Notes: a model not told the origin generated them from the letters alone. A stretch of DNA of 36,487 nt from Massilia sp. Root133 (GCF_001426525.1 NZ_LMEW01000018.1:1-36487), one strand, 5' to 3'. Counted from the stretch's first letter, positions 9,859-20,959 are shown. A program made the numbers and translations.

Positions 9859-10962
9859 ATGTCGCAATTCGGTCCCGATTACGTCCGCGCCATCGCCCCT
9901 TACCAGGCCGGCAAACCCATTTCCGAAGTCGCCCGCGAGTTCGGCCTCGATGAAGCCAGTATCGTCAAACTGGCGTCCAACGAAAACCCGTTCGGCATCC
10001 CCGAGTCGGCCAAGGCCGCGATGGCCGCCGCCGCCGCGGAACTCGGTCGCTACCCGGACGCCAACGGCTTCGAGCTGAAGGCCGCGCTGGCCAAGCGCTA
10101 CGACGTGCCGGCCGACTGGATCACGCTCGGCAACGGCTCCAATGACATCCTCGAGATCGCCGCGCACGCGTTCGTGCAAAAGGGCCAGGCCGTCGTCTAT
10201 GCGCAGTATTCGTTCGCCGTGTACGCGCTGGCCACGCAGGGCGTGGGCGCGCGCGGCATCGTCGTGCCGGCCAGGAACTACGGCCACGACCTCGATGCGA
10301 TGGCGGCCGCGATCGATGCGGACACCCGTCTCGTCTACATCGCCAACCCGAACAACCCGACCGGCACGTTCATCTCCGCACCCGAGATCGAGGCGTTCCT
10401 GGCCAAGGTGCCGGCGTCCGTCGTCGTCGTGCTGGACGAGGCCTATAACGAATACCTCGAGCAGAAGGACCAGTTCGAATCGACGCAGTGGGTCCGCAAA
10501 TACCCGAACCTGATCGTCTCGCGCACGTTCTCGAAAGCGTATGGCCTCGCGGGCCTGCGCGTCGGTTTCGCCATCGCGCAGCCGGCCGTGACGGACCTGA
10601 TGAACCGCATCCGCCAGCCGTTCAACGTGAATTCGCTCGCGCAGGCGGCCGCCATCGCGGCGCTGAACGATAAAGAATTCCTGCGCAAGGGTGCCGAGAA
10701 CAACCGCGCCGGCTACCGGCAGTTGACCGCGGCGTTCGATGAGCTCAAGCTCGAGTACGTCCCGTCCTACGGCAACTTCGTGCTCGTGAAAGTGGGCGAC
10801 GACGACGGCGCCGGCGCGCGCGTGAACCTCGCGCTGCTGAAGCAGGGCGTGATCGTGCGTCCGGTCGGCGCGTACGGCCTGCCGCAATGGCTGCGCATCT
10901 CGATCGGCCTGCCGGAAGAGAATGCCCGCTTCGTCGAAGCCCTTGAAAAGGCTCTCGGCTGA
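9859..10962 (+). CDS. hisC: Histidinol-phosphate/aromatic aminotransferase
   Basis: Protein of 367 residues, a class I/II fold PLP aminotransferase of the HisC family. It shows LASNENPFG at the N-terminus, NPNNPTGT (163-170), DEAY (193-196), the PLP lysine K226 in SRTFSKAYGLAGLR, and R234. In this supraoperon position the homologue (hisHb) typically handles both imidazole-acetol phosphate and aromatic keto acids. Here it would transaminate phenylpyruvate and 4-hydroxyphenylpyruvate made by the neighbours. A separate his-operon hisC may exist elsewhere. It starts 29 nt after pheA, and its TGA overlaps the tyrA ATG by one base, suggesting coupled translation. Confidence 0.94.
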   Translation: MSQFGPDYVRAIAPYQAGKPISEVAREFGLDEASIVKLASNENPFGIPESAKAAMAAAAAELGRYPDANGFELKAALAKRYDVPADWITLGNGSNDILEIAAHAFVQKGQAVVYAQYSFAVYALATQGVGARGIVVPARNYGHDLDAMAAAIDADTRLVYIANPNNPTGTFISAPEIEAFLAKVPASVVVVLDEAYNEYLEQKDQFESTQWVRKYPNLIVSRTFSKAYGLAGLRVGFAIAQPAVTDLMNRIRQPFNVNSLAQAAAIAALNDKEFLRKGAENNRAGYRQLTAAFDELKLEYVPSYGNFVLVKVGDDDGAGARVNLALLKQGVIVRPVGAYGLPQWLRISIGLPEENARFVEALEKALG

Positions 10963-11870
10963 TGTTGACGAAAGTCGTCATCGTCGGCGTCGGCCTGATC
11001 GGCGGCTCGTTCGCGCTGGGCCTGAAGGCGGCCGGCGCCGCGGGCCACATCGTGGGGCTGGGACGCTCCGCGCAGGCGCTGGCGCGTGCGCGCGAGCTCG
11101 GGATCATCGACGAAGCCGCGACGTCACCGCAAGAAGCCATGCGTGGCGCAGATCTCGTGCTGCTGGCGGCGCCCGTCGCGCAGACGGGAGCGATTCTCGC
11201 GTCGCTGCTGCCGCACCTGGAGCCGCAGACGATCGTCACGGACGCGGGCAGCACCAAGTCCGACGTGGTGGCGGCCGCACGTGCCGCGCTGGGCGATCGC
11301 GTCCACCAGTTCGTGCCGGGGCACCCGATCGCGGGCCGTGAATCGAACGGTCCGGATGCGGCGATCCCCGACCTGTACCGCGGCAAGAAGACCGTGCTCG
11401 CGCCGCTGCCGGAAAATGCCGCGGAAGCCGTCGAGAAAGTGGCCGCCGCGTGGCGCACGTGCGGCGCCATCATCCACATGCTCACGCCGCAGGAGCACGA
11501 CAAGGTGTTCGCCGCGGTCAGCCACCTGCCGCACCTCCTCGCGTACGCGCTCGTCGACGACATCGCCAACAAGCCGCACGCGGACCTGCTGTTCCAGTAC
11601 GCCGCCAGCGGCTTCCGCGACTTCACCCGCATCGCGGGCTCGTCGCCGGAAATGTGGCGCGACATCAGCCTCGCGAACCGCGACGCGCTGCTCGGCGAAC
11701 TGGACGCCTATCTCGCTCAATTGACTCACCTTCGCGCGCGGCTCGCCGCCAGTGACGGACCCGCGCTGGAGGCGACCTACGCCAACGCCCAGCGCGCCCG
11801 CCGCGCGTGGACCGAAGCGATCGAAGCCGCGGAAAAACCGCCGGCGCCCGATCAGGAATCTGGAAAATGA
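10962..11870 (+). CDS. tyrA: Prephenate dehydrogenase
   Basis: Protein of 302 residues oxidising prephenate to 4-hydroxyphenylpyruvate with NAD(P). A Rossmann GVGLIGG motif lies at residues 9-15. DAGSTK (94-99) and GHPIAGRE (120-127) are the substrate-site motifs of the TyrA family. No ACT or chorismate mutase domain is present, so this is the short monofunctional type. It begins at the ATG sharing one base with the hisC stop (TGATG) and ends in ATGA, overlapping aroA by 4 nt. Confidence 0.96.
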   Translation: MLTKVVIVGVGLIGGSFALGLKAAGAAGHIVGLGRSAQALARARELGIIDEAATSPQEAMRGADLVLLAAPVAQTGAILASLLPHLEPQTIVTDAGSTKSDVVAAARAALGDRVHQFVPGHPIAGRESNGPDAAIPDLYRGKKTVLAPLPENAAEAVEKVAAAWRTCGAIIHMLTPQEHDKVFAAVSHLPHLLAYALVDDIANKPHADLLFQYAASGFRDFTRIAGSSPEMWRDISLANRDALLGELDAYLAQLTHLRARLAASDGPALEATYANAQRARRAWTEAIEAAEKPPAPDQESGK

Positions 11871-13198
11871 CCCAAGCTAAAATCTATCCCCAGCACATCG
11901 ACCTCGAACCCGTGATGCGCGTGCAGGGCACCGTACGCCTGCCCGGCTCGAAGAGCATCTCGAACCGCACGTTGCTGCTGGCCGCACTGTCCGAAGGCAC
12001 GACGACCATCCACGACCTGCTCGCGTCGGACGACACGTCCGTCATGCTGGACGCCCTCAGGAAGCTCGGCATCCAGTGGGAGCAGGTCGACGAGCGCACG
12101 CACGTCGTGCATGGCGCTGCCGGCCGCCTGCCCGTCGGCCAGGCCGACCTGTTCATGGGGAATGCGGGCACCGCGATCCGCCCGCTGACGGCGGCGCTGG
12201 CCGTGATCGGCGGCGACTACACGCTGCACGGCGTCGAGCGCATGCACGAGCGTCCGATCGGCGACCTGGTCGACGCGCTGAACGCCGTCGGCGCCAACAT
12301 CGAATACACGGGCAATCCGGGCTATCCGCCGCTGCACATCCGCGCGGGCAAGGTCCAGCCGGACCGCATCGCCGTGCGCGGCAACGTGTCGAGCCAGTTC
12401 CTGACTGCGCTGCTCATGGCCGCGCCGCTGATGGCGGTCGACAAGCCGGTCACGATCGAGGTGGTGGGCGAGCTCATTTCGAAGCCGTACATCGAGATCA
12501 CGCTGAACCTGATGCGCCGCTTCGGCGTGACGGTCGGCCAGGACGGCTGGGCGTCGTTCACCGTGCAGCCGGGCCAGACGTACCAGAGTCCGGGCAGCAT
12601 CCACGTCGAAGGCGATGCGTCGTCGGCGTCGTACTTCCTGGCCGCGGGCGCCATCGCCGGCGGTCCGGTGCGCGTGGAAGGCGTGGGCAAGGACTCCATC
12701 CAGGGCGACGTGCGCTTCGCCGACGCGCTGGAGCAGATGGGCGCGACGATCACGAAGGGCGACAACTGGATCGAGGCGAAGTCGAACGGCGTGCTGAAAG
12801 CGATCGACGCGGACTTCAACCACATCCCGGACGCCGCGATGACGATCGCCGTCGCCGCGCTGTACGCGGACGGCACGAGCACGCTGCGCAACATCGCCAG
12901 CTGGCGCGTGAAGGAAACCGACCGCCTGGCCGCAATGGCGACGGAGCTGCGCAAGGTCGGCGCGACGGTGGAAGAGGGCCCGGACTACATCCGCGTGACG
13001 CCGCCCGACACGCTGTCGCATGCGACGATCGACACCTATGACGACCACCGTATGGCGATGTGCTTCTCGCTGGCATCGCTGGATGGCGCGGCGCGGCGCG
13101 GCAACGCGATGCGCATCAATGATCCGAAGTGCGTGGCCAAGACGTTCCCGGACTACTTCGAAACGTTTTCCGGAATCGCGCAAGACACATTATCCTGA
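11867..13198 (+). CDS. aroA: 3-phosphoshikimate 1-carboxyvinyltransferase (EPSP synthase)
   Basis: Protein of 443 residues joining shikimate-3-phosphate and phosphoenolpyruvate. It has [10 protein letters not shown] with K29, [14 protein letters not shown] (98-111), [10 protein letters not shown], and the late [18 protein letters not shown]. The GNAGTAxRPL loop is that of class I enzymes, with the usual glycine and proline in the glyphosate-contact loop. It starts in the ATGA overlap with tyrA; an in-frame ATG at 11807 lies inside tyrA and is unlikely. It is followed by cmk after 28 nt. Confidence 0.97.
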   Translation: MTQAKIYPQHIDLEPVMRVQGTVRLPGSKSISNRTLLLAALSEGTTTIHDLLASDDTSVMLDALRKLGIQWEQVDERTHVVHGAAGRLPVGQADLFMGNAGTAIRPLTAALAVIGGDYTLHGVERMHERPIGDLVDALNAVGANIEYTGNPGYPPLHIRAGKVQPDRIAVRGNVSSQFLTALLMAAPLMAVDKPVTIEVVGELISKPYIEITLNLMRRFGVTVGQDGWASFTVQPGQTYQSPGSIHVEGDASSASYFLAAGAIAGGPVRVEGVGKDSIQGDVRFADALEQMGATITKGDNWIEAKSNGVLKAIDADFNHIPDAAMTIAVAALYADGTSTLRNIASWRVKETDRLAAMATELRKVGATVEEGPDYIRVTPPDTLSHATIDTYDDHRMAMCFSLASLDGAARRGNAMRINDPKCVAKTFPDYFETFSGIAQDTLS

Positions 13199-13226
13199 TG
13201 GGATAACTGGTAACCACACACACTAC

Positions 13227-13889
13227 ATGCCGAACTCGAATATTCCCGTCATTACGATTGACGGCCCGACCGCCTCGGGCAAGGGCACGGTGGCCCACAA
13301 GGTCGCCGACCGCCTGGGCTTCCACCTGCTGGATTCCGGCGCCCTGTATCGCCTGACCGCATTGTCCGCACTGCGCCGCGGCACCGACCTGCGCGACGAG
13401 CACGCGCTCGCCAAGGTCGCCGAACACCTGCCCGTCCGCTTCAACGGCGGCCATATCTACCTCGGCACGGAAGAGGTGAGCAACGCGATCCGCCAGGAAG
13501 AAGTCGGCAATACCGCGTCGAAGATCGCGGCGCTGCCGGCCGTGCGCCAGGCGTTATACGGCTTGCAACTGAGCTTCCGCGAAACGCCCGGCCTCGTGGC
13601 CGACGGCCGCGACATGGGCACCGTGATCTTTCCCGGCGCCCAGCTGAAGGTGTTCCTGACCGCAAGTGTTGAGGCACGTGCGCAACGCCGGTATAAGCAA
13701 TTGATTGACAAAGGATTTTCTGCTAATATGGACGATCTGCTGGCGGATTTGCAGACCCGCGACGCGCGCGATACCCAGCGCGCCGTGGCCCCGCTGGTGC
13801 CGGCTGAAGGGGCGCACATCCTCGATACCTCGCAGATGACGGCGGACGAAGCCGTCGAACAGGTGCTCGCCTGGTATGCGCACCCCTAA
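13227..13889 (+). CDS. cmk: Cytidylate kinase
   Basis: Protein of 220 residues that phosphorylates CMP and dCMP. The P-loop is GPTASGKG (13-20), and [10 protein letters not shown] and [13 protein letters not shown] are the CMP-binding segments of the family. The LID region shows RYKQL and RDARDTQR. The ATG at 13227 is chosen because the upstream frame overlaps aroA. The ribosome site is poor. The cmk-rpsA junction is standard, but here a 116-bp stem-loop element begins 4 nt after the stop. Confidence 0.97.
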   Translation: MPNSNIPVITIDGPTASGKGTVAHKVADRLGFHLLDSGALYRLTALSALRRGTDLRDEHALAKVAEHLPVRFNGGHIYLGTEEVSNAIRQEEVGNTASKIAALPAVRQALYGLQLSFRETPGLVADGRDMGTVIFPGAQLKVFLTASVEARAQRRYKQLIDKGFSANMDDLLADLQTRDARDTQRAVAPLVPAEGAHILDTSQMTADEAVEQVLAWYAHP

Positions 13890-13893
13890 GAAT

Positions 13894-14009
13894 GAACCTC
13901 GCAAAACCGTAGCGAGCGGCAGCACCGTTGTCCGAGAAGCGCAGCTGTACGAGAGTACAGTGAGCATCGCAGGGCGACGGGGCAACGCGCAGTAGGTTTG
14001 GCGAGGTTC
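13894..14009. repeat. 116-bp nested stem-loop element between cmk and rpsA
   Basis: Three nested stems are visible. The outer arms 13894-13908 and 13995-14009 match at 14 of 15. The middle stem is CGTTGTCC (13926-13933) with GGGGCAACG (13979-13987), one G-U included. The inner stem is a perfect CTGTAC/GTACAG (13945-13950 and 13955-13960) closed by a GAGA tetraloop. No T tract follows, so it is not an ordinary terminator. It may be a dispersed element or a structured RNA domain. Confidence 0.6.
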
Positions 14010-14029
14010 TAACAAGAATTTATCCCTGA

Positions 14030-14148
14030 TGTTGTAGGGACTGCCGTGAGAACGGCGTTTATAGGTGCCCGGGGTGTCCCGGGTGTGGTTCAACTTGACC
14101 CAGTTCAGATCGCATATAGCCGATCTGCTGGCTAACATCTCAAAACTT
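14030..14148 (+). promoter_or_regulatory. Structured rpsA leader without Shine-Dalgarno
   Basis: Three hairpins precede the rpsA ATG: GCCGT/ACGGC with a GAGA loop (14043-14056), CCCGG/CCGGG (14068-14083) and CAGATCG/CGATCTG (14106-14127). No purine-rich ribosome site is found in the last 20 nt. The E. coli rpsA leader likewise has three hairpins and no canonical site and is the target of S1 autoregulation. The same control here is inference. Confidence 0.5.
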
Positions 14149-15855
<1,707 letters not shown>

Positions 15856-15883
15856 GCAAAGGTTACAACCTTAGAGTGAGCAG

Positions 15884-16189
15884 ATGACCAAGTCCGAGCT
15901 GATCAACCGCCTGGCCGAGCGCTATTCTCAGCTGGTGGCAAAAGACGCCGAGTTCGCCGTCAAGACCATCCTCGATGCGATGACCAATGCTCTCGCGAGC
16001 GGCCAGCGCATCGAGATCCGGGGTTTCGGCAGCTTTGCCCTGAACAGCCGGCCGCCCCGCATCGGCCGCAACCCGAAGTCCGGCGACAAAGTGATGGTGC
16101 CCGAAAAACGGGTACCCCACTTCAAACCGGGCAAGCAGTTGCGCGAGCGGGTGGATGCGATGGTCGGGCAACCGATCATCGAAGACTGA
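15884..16189 (+). CDS. ihfB: Integration host factor subunit beta
   Basis: Protein of 101 residues of the HU/IHF DNA-bending family. It shows [13 protein letters not shown] at the N-terminus, [25 protein letters not shown] with the intercalating proline of the RNP arm, and a C-terminal helix. It should pair with IHF alpha. The order rpsA-ihfB-lapA-lapB is conserved in proteobacteria and supports the beta assignment over HU. It closes the transcript at a strong terminator 21 nt downstream. Confidence 0.96.
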   Translation: MTKSELINRLAERYSQLVAKDAEFAVKTILDAMTNALASGQRIEIRGFGSFALNSRPPRIGRNPKSGDKVMVPEKRVPHFKPGKQLRERVDAMVGQPIIED

Positions 16190-16210
16190 TCCGTCTGCGA
16201 CAGACTCACG

Positions 16211-16242
16211 AAACGGCGTCCCTCGGGGCGCCGTTTTTTATT
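16211..16242 (+). terminator. Rho-independent terminator of ihfB
   Basis: AAACGGCG (16211-16218) pairs with CGCCGTTT (16229-16236), followed by further T residues. The stem has eight pairs and a GC-rich loop. Confidence 0.9.
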
Positions 16243-16246
16243 TCTC

Positions 16247-16405
16247 AAATTCGGGGTCAGAGCACTTTTTCGATCAATTTACTGATGAACAATCGCAACG
16301 CACGGGCGTCGCGCGCATCAGCAACCACAGACGATAGTTGCTACCGGACTCACGAGAAATTTGCTGCAGAGATAATGGCCTGAAAAGTGCTCTGACCCCG
16401 AATTT
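16247..16405. mobile_element. MITE-like element with 23-bp perfect terminal inverted repeats
   Basis: The ends 16247-16269 and 16383-16405 are exact reverse complements over 23 bp and include GGGGTCAGAGCACTTTT. The 113-bp interior encodes nothing recognisable and is less GC-rich than the genes. A further partial end (GCTCTGACCCC) lies at 16418-16428 and another at 36394. No transposase is present, so it would be non-autonomous. No clear target-site duplication is seen. It lies between the ihfB terminator and the lapA promoter. Confidence 0.75.
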
Positions 16406-16445
16406 CCCTAAAAATGAGCTCTGACCCCGAATCGTGCAACCCACG

Positions 16446-16451
16446 TATAAT
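16446..16451 (+). promoter_or_regulatory. Candidate -10 box of the lapA-lapB transcript
   Basis: A perfect TATAAT lies about 100 bp before lapA. The best -35-like hexamer is CTGACC (16421-16426), 19 bp away, contributed by the solo repeat end. A small palindrome AACGG/CCGTT (16468-16486) sits in the predicted leader. Confidence 0.45.
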
Positions 16452-16550
16452 CACGCCGCACGCGAGCAACGGCCGGGCCGGCCGTTCTAGGAATATCGTT
16501 TCAAATATGCGACACTGCGCCTTTGCCGTCTTACCTCTCGGGACCTGCTG

Positions 16551-16856
16551 ATGAAACTCGTCTCCACCATCGTCGGATGCCTGCTGTTCGTCCTGTTCTT
16601 CAGTTTTGCCCTGAAGAACACGCATCAGGTCGACCTGCATTTCTTCCTGAATTACGAGGTGCGGGGTCCGCTGGTGCTGATGCTGCTCGCGTTTTTCATC
16701 GCCGGCGCCTTCCTCGGCATCCTGGCCGTGACGCCGACCGTGTTCCGGCACCGGCGCGAAAGCTCGCAGCACAAGCACACGATCCAGGCCCTGCAGAGCG
16801 CGGCCGGTACCGCCGCCAATGCGCCGCAGCCGGACAGCGTCGCGCCGCGCGCCTGA
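16551..16856 (+). CDS. lapA: LapA-domain inner-membrane protein (YciS/DUF1049)
   Basis: Protein of 101 residues with two transmembrane helices (about 5-24 and 39-62) joined by HQVDLHFFLNYEVRGPL, the region typical of LapA (DUF1049). After a basic stretch (RHRRESSQHKH) comes a soluble Ala/Pro tail. In E. coli LapA works with LapB in lipopolysaccharide assembly and LpxC turnover. It lies 30 nt before lapB, as expected. The Shine-Dalgarno is weak. Confidence 0.92.
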   Translation: MKLVSTIVGCLLFVLFFSFALKNTHQVDLHFFLNYEVRGPLVLMLLAFFIAGAFLGILAVTPTVFRHRRESSQHKHTIQALQSAAGTAANAPQPDSVAPRA

Positions 16857-16886
16857 ACGTTATTCAGTAATCAATAAGAACAACAT

Positions 16887-18062
16887 ATGGAATTTGAAAT
16901 CTGGTGGCTGCTCGGCATCCCCGTCTTTTTTGCCCTCGGCTGGATCGCCGCCCGCGTCGATATCAAGCAGCTCGTCTCCGAATCGCGCAGCCTCCCGCGC
17001 GGCTATTTCAAGGGCCTGAATTTCCTCCTCAACGAACAGCCGGACAAGGCCATCGACGCGTTCATCGAGATCGTCAAGCTCGATCCGGAAACCGCCGACA
17101 TGCATTTCGCGCTGGGTAACCTGTTCCGCCGCCGCGGTGAGACGGAGCGCGCGATCCGCGTCCACCAGAACCTGCTGTCGCGTCCCGACCTGCCGATCGA
17201 GCAGCAGGTGCACGCGCAGTACGAACTCGGCATGGACTACCTGAAGGCGGGCCTGCTGGACCGCGCCGAAGAGACGTTCAACCTGCTCGTCGACACGCAG
17301 TACGGCGTGCAGGCCCGCCGTGCGCTGCTGGAGATCTTCCAGCGCGAAAAGGAGTGGCGCCGCGCGATCGCCGCCGCCGAGGGCCTGATGGAATCCGGCG
17401 CCGGCGCGCACCACAAGGAAATCGCGCAGTTCTATTGCGAGCTGGCGCAGGACGCCCTCGTGCACATGCAGTCCGAGGAAGCGAAGGCGCTGCTGGACAA
17501 GGCGCTGCAGGCCGACCGCAAGAACGTGCGCGCGACGATGCTGTGCGGCGATGCGCTCAAGGCCGAAGGCGACATCGAGGGCGCGCTGAAGACGTGGCGC
17601 CGCGTGGAGCAGCAAAGCGTGCCGCACGTGGCCCTCGTCGCCGCGCGCCTGATGGATGGCTACCGCGCCGTCGGCCGCCCGCAGGAAGGCGTCAACCTGC
17701 TGCGCTCCTACCTGGAAGAAGCGTCGTCGATTGATCTGATCGAGGTCGTCTTCAAGGCCGTCATTGAACTCAACGGCGTGGAGGCTGCCAAACAGCTGGT
17801 GGTGGAAGAGCTGCGCCGCAATCCGACCCTGCTCGGTCTCGACAAGCTGCTGGAAGCGCGCCTGATGGATGCGCCGGCGAACGTGTGGGAAGAGCTGTCG
17901 ATGGTGAAGAACCTGGTGCACGGTTACACGCAGAAGCTGGCGCGCTACCAGTGCAGCCATTGTGGTTTCAAGGCGCGTCAGTATTACTGGCAATGCCCGG
18001 GGTGCAGCAAGTGGGAGACCTACCCGCCGCGCCGTACCGAAGAACTGAACGTGATGAACTAA
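16887..18062 (+). CDS. lapB: Lipopolysaccharide assembly protein LapB (YciM)
   Basis: Protein of 391 residues. The N-terminal helix ([18 protein letters not shown]) anchors it in the inner membrane. Tetratricopeptide repeats fill about residues 35-330 (for example [25 protein letters not shown] in the first). A rubredoxin-like metal site has C356, C359, C370 and C373. In E. coli LapB delivers LpxC to FtsH and so limits lipid A synthesis. It is followed after 13 nt by ugd, suggesting one envelope operon. Confidence 0.96.
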   Translation: MEFEIWWLLGIPVFFALGWIAARVDIKQLVSESRSLPRGYFKGLNFLLNEQPDKAIDAFIEIVKLDPETADMHFALGNLFRRRGETERAIRVHQNLLSRPDLPIEQQVHAQYELGMDYLKAGLLDRAEETFNLLVDTQYGVQARRALLEIFQREKEWRRAIAAAEGLMESGAGAHHKEIAQFYCELAQDALVHMQSEEAKALLDKALQADRKNVRATMLCGDALKAEGDIEGALKTWRRVEQQSVPHVALVAARLMDGYRAVGRPQEGVNLLRSYLEEASSIDLIEVVFKAVIELNGVEAAKQLVVEELRRNPTLLGLDKLLEARLMDAPANVWEELSMVKNLVHGYTQKLARYQCSHCGFKARQYYWQCPGCSKWETYPPRRTEELNVMN

Positions 18063-18075
18063 GCTAAAGCGAACC

Positions 18076-19446
18076 ATGAAGATTACGATTATCGGCACCG
18101 GCTACGTCGGCCTCGTGACCGGCGCCTGCCTGGCGGAACTCGGCAACGACGTCTTTTGCCTCGACGTCGACCAACGCAAGATCGACCTGCTGAACAACGG
18201 CGGCATCCCGATCCACGAACCGGGCCTGGAAGAAGTCGTCGCGCGCAACCGCGCCAGCGGCCGCCTGCAGTTCTCGACCGACGTCGCCGCCAGCGTTGCG
18301 CATGGCCAGCTCCAGTTCATCGCCGTCGGCACCCCGCCGGACGAAGACGGTTCCGCCGACCTGCAGTACGTGCTGGCCGCCGCCCGCAACATCGGCCGCC
18401 ACATGGATGGCTACAAGGTCATCGTCGACAAGTCCACGGTGCCCGTCGGCACGGCCGACCGCGTCGCCGCCGCCGTGCGCGAAGAGCTGCGTGCGCGTGG
18501 TGAAGAAAGCATGGAATTCGCCGTCGTCTCGAACCCGGAATTCCTGAAGGAAGGCGCCGCCGTCGACGACTTCATGCGTCCCGACCGCATCGTCATCGGC
18601 CACGACGACAGCCCCGCGGGCCAGCGTGCGCGCGACCTCATGAAGCTGCTGTACGCCCCGTTCAACCGCAACCACGAACGCGTTTACTGGATGGACGTGC
18701 GCTCGGCCGAATTCACGAAGTACGCGGCCAACGCGATGCTCGCGACCCGCATCTCGTTCATGAACGAACTGGCGAACCTCGCCGACCAGGTGGGCGCCGA
18801 TATCGAAGCCGTCCGCCACGGCATCGGCTCCGACCCGCGCATCGGCCACAGCTTCCTGTACGCGGGCGCCGGCTACGGCGGCTCGTGCTTCCCGAAGGAC
18901 GTGCAGGCGCTCGAGCGCACCGCGCGCCAGTACGACCAGGAACTGCTGATCCTGCGCGCCGTGGAAGCCGTCAACGACCGCCAGAAGCAGGTGCTGGGCC
19001 GCAAGGTCGTGCAGCGCTTCGGCGACGACCTGACGGGCATGACATTCGCCGTCTGGGGCCTCGCGTTCAAGCCGAACACGGACGACATGCGCGAAGCGCC
19101 GTCGCGCGTGCTGCTGAAGGAATTGATCGAGCGGGGCGCCAGCGTCGCCGTGCACGATCCGGTCGCGATGGAAGAAGCGCAGCGCGTGCTGGCGCTGGAC
19201 CTCTCCGAAGCGCAACTCGCGCGCGTCGATTTCAAGAAGACGCCGATGGAAGCGCTGGACGGCGCCGAAGCCCTGGTGATCGTCACCGAATGGAAGGCGT
19301 TCCGCAGCCCGGACTTCGAGCAGATCAAGGCGCGCCTGAAGCACCCGGTGATCATCGACGGCCGCAACCTGTTCGAGCCGCCGCTGATGACGGGCCTGGG
19401 CATCGAGTACCACGGCATCGGCCGTTCGGTCCTGACGGGCAAGTGA
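18076..19446 (+). CDS. ugd: UDP-glucose 6-dehydrogenase
   Basis: Protein of 456 residues oxidising UDP-glucose to UDP-glucuronate with two NAD. The N-terminal Rossmann motif is [49 protein letters not shown] and the nucleophile-bearing [12 protein letters not shown] follow, then the C-terminal UDP-binding domain ([17 protein letters not shown]). UDP-glucuronate feeds exopolysaccharide or lipid A sugar synthesis. Its place between lapB and the heptose kinase ties it to surface polysaccharide. The kinase gene follows after 7 nt. Confidence 0.96.
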   Translation: MKITIIGTGYVGLVTGACLAELGNDVFCLDVDQRKIDLLNNGGIPIHEPGLEEVVARNRASGRLQFSTDVAASVAHGQLQFIAVGTPPDEDGSADLQYVLAAARNIGRHMDGYKVIVDKSTVPVGTADRVAAAVREELRARGEESMEFAVVSNPEFLKEGAAVDDFMRPDRIVIGHDDSPAGQRARDLMKLLYAPFNRNHERVYWMDVRSAEFTKYAANAMLATRISFMNELANLADQVGADIEAVRHGIGSDPRIGHSFLYAGAGYGGSCFPKDVQALERTARQYDQELLILRAVEAVNDRQKQVLGRKVVQRFGDDLTGMTFAVWGLAFKPNTDDMREAPSRVLLKELIERGASVAVHDPVAMEEAQRVLALDLSEAQLARVDFKKTPMEALDGAEALVIVTEWKAFRSPDFEQIKARLKHPVIIDGRNLFEPPLMTGLGIEYHGIGRSVLTGK

Positions 19447-19453
19447 GGCGCGC

Positions 19454-20455
19454 ATGACCGCAACGATCCCCAGCCGCCTGCTGCCGACCGACAGCTACCG
19501 CCAGGCCGAAGCGCCCCCACTGGAGAGCGTGCGCCTGCTCGTCGTCGGCGACGTCATGCTCGACCGCTACTGGTTCGGCGACGTCTCGCGCATTTCTCCG
19601 GAAGCGCCGGTGCCCGTCGTGCGCATCGAGCGCCGCGAAGAGCGCCTGGGCGGCGCCGCCAACGTGGCGCGCAACGCCGCGGCCCTCGGCACGCATTGCG
19701 GCCTGCTGGGCGTCGTCGGTGCCGACGAGGCGGGCGACCACGTCGAACGCATCCTGCGCGAATCGAGCATCCACAGCTACCTCAAGCGCGACGAGGCGAT
19801 CTCCACGATCATCAAGCTGCGCGTGATCGGCCGCCAGCAGCAGATGGTGCGTATCGACTTCGAGGACGCGCCCACCGAAACGATCCTGCGCGACAAGCTC
19901 ACGCAATTCAAGGCGCTGCTGCCGGACTACGACGTGATCATCCTGTCCGACTACAACAAGGGCAGTCTCGTGGATGTGGCCGAGATGATCCGCGCCGCGC
20001 GCGCGGCCGGCAAGACCGTCATGGTCGACCCGAAGGGCGACGATTTCACGCCATACGCGGGCGCCACGATGCTCACGCCGAACAAGTCGGAACTCAAGCG
20101 CATCGTCGGCAGCTGGAAGACGGAAGACCAGTTGACGGAAAAGGCCCAGAAGCTGCGCACGGACCTCGGCCTGGAAGCGCTGCTGCTCACGCGCTCGGAA
20201 GAGGGCATGAGCCTGTACACGGCGAACGAGGTCCTGCACGTGCACGCGGACGCGCGCGAGGTGTTCGACGTCTCCGGCGCCGGCGACACCGTCATCGCGA
20301 CGATGGCCGCCATGCTGGGTGCCGGGGTATCGCTGCCGGAAGCGCTGGCGACGGCGAACCGCGCGGGCGGCATCGTCGTCGGCAAGCTGGGCACCGCGAC
20401 CGTCACGCGCGACGAGCTGTTCGCGCAGCGCCGCAAGGACGACGGCCACGCGTGA
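19454..20455 (+). CDS. rfaE1: D-glycero-beta-D-manno-heptose-7-phosphate kinase (RfaE1, HldE N-terminal domain)
   Basis: Protein of 333 residues of the PfkB/ribokinase family that phosphorylates heptose-7-phosphate at C1 for the LPS inner core. It shows VVGDVMLDRYWFGDVSRISPEAPVPV, typical of RfaE, GGAANVARN (66-74), VDPKG, and the catalytic anion-hole motif GAGDT (275-279, D278 base). The cytidylyltransferase domain of E. coli HldE is absent, so a separate rfaE2 is expected elsewhere. The epimerase gene hldD (rfaD), often next in betaproteobacteria, is not here. GAGG supplies the ribosome site. Confidence 0.94.
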   Translation: MTATIPSRLLPTDSYRQAEAPPLESVRLLVVGDVMLDRYWFGDVSRISPEAPVPVVRIERREERLGGAANVARNAAALGTHCGLLGVVGADEAGDHVERILRESSIHSYLKRDEAISTIIKLRVIGRQQQMVRIDFEDAPTETILRDKLTQFKALLPDYDVIILSDYNKGSLVDVAEMIRAARAAGKTVMVDPKGDDFTPYAGATMLTPNKSELKRIVGSWKTEDQLTEKAQKLRTDLGLEALLLTRSEEGMSLYTANEVLHVHADAREVFDVSGAGDTVIATMAAMLGAGVSLPEALATANRAGGIVVGKLGTATVTRDELFAQRRKDDGHA

Positions 20456-20563
20456 TTGCGTGGTCGCAAACCAGGGCGTCAACCTACCGCCGTATTTATC
20501 CGTTAAGGCAACAGGCGGCCATCCCCGGCCGCCAACCAAGCCAACGATAACGGAGAATACGAG

Positions 20564-20959
20564 ATGATCAAGAAGCTGATGCTTGCAGTCGCCACGCTGG
20601 TGGCGTCGATGGGCTTTGCATTCGCCCAGGTGGACGTCAACAAGGCCGATGCCGCCGCGCTGGATTCGGTCAAGGGCGTCGGTCCGGCCATGTCGAAGGC
20701 AATCATCGACGAGCGCACCAAGGCTGGTCCGTTCAAGGACTGGGCCGATTTCCAGAAGCGCGTGAAGGGTGTGGCCGACAAACGCGCCACCCAGCTGTCG
20801 AAGGCCGGCCTGCAGGTCAATGGCCAGGCCAAGGACGGCGCGCCGATGGCCGCCGCGGGGGCTGACAAGGCCGCCAAACCCGCCAAGGCCGGCGCCAAGC
20901 CGGCCGACGCGAAGGCCAAGCCGGAAGCCAAACCCGCGGCCGCCAAATCGGCGACCTGA
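20564..20959 (+). CDS. ComEA-type helix-hairpin-helix DNA-binding protein
   Basis: Protein of 131 residues with a Sec signal peptide (cleaved near AFA-Q, 21/22). One ComEA-type double helix-hairpin-helix domain follows (VDVNKADAAALDSVKGVGPAMSKAIIDERTKAGPFKDW...GLQVNG, about 23-86). The remaining residues form an Ala/Lys/Pro-rich cationic tail. Such proteins bind incoming DNA in the periplasm in natural transformation. GGAG precedes the ATG. A GGCGGCC/GGCCGCC hairpin without T tract (20514-20533) lies in the 108-bp gap upstream. The tail is longer than in minimal ComEA proteins. Confidence 0.88.
   Translation: MIKKLMLAVATLVASMGFAFAQVDVNKADAAALDSVKGVGPAMSKAIIDERTKAGPFKDWADFQKRVKGVADKRATQLSKAGLQVNGQAKDGAPMAAAGADKAAKPAKAGAKPADAKAKPEAKPAAAKSAT

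Noticed and set aside
14065..14148. An extended S1 N-terminus starting at 14065
   Set aside because: The extra residues translate the leader hairpins and have no counterpart in S1; the conserved start is the ATG at 14149.
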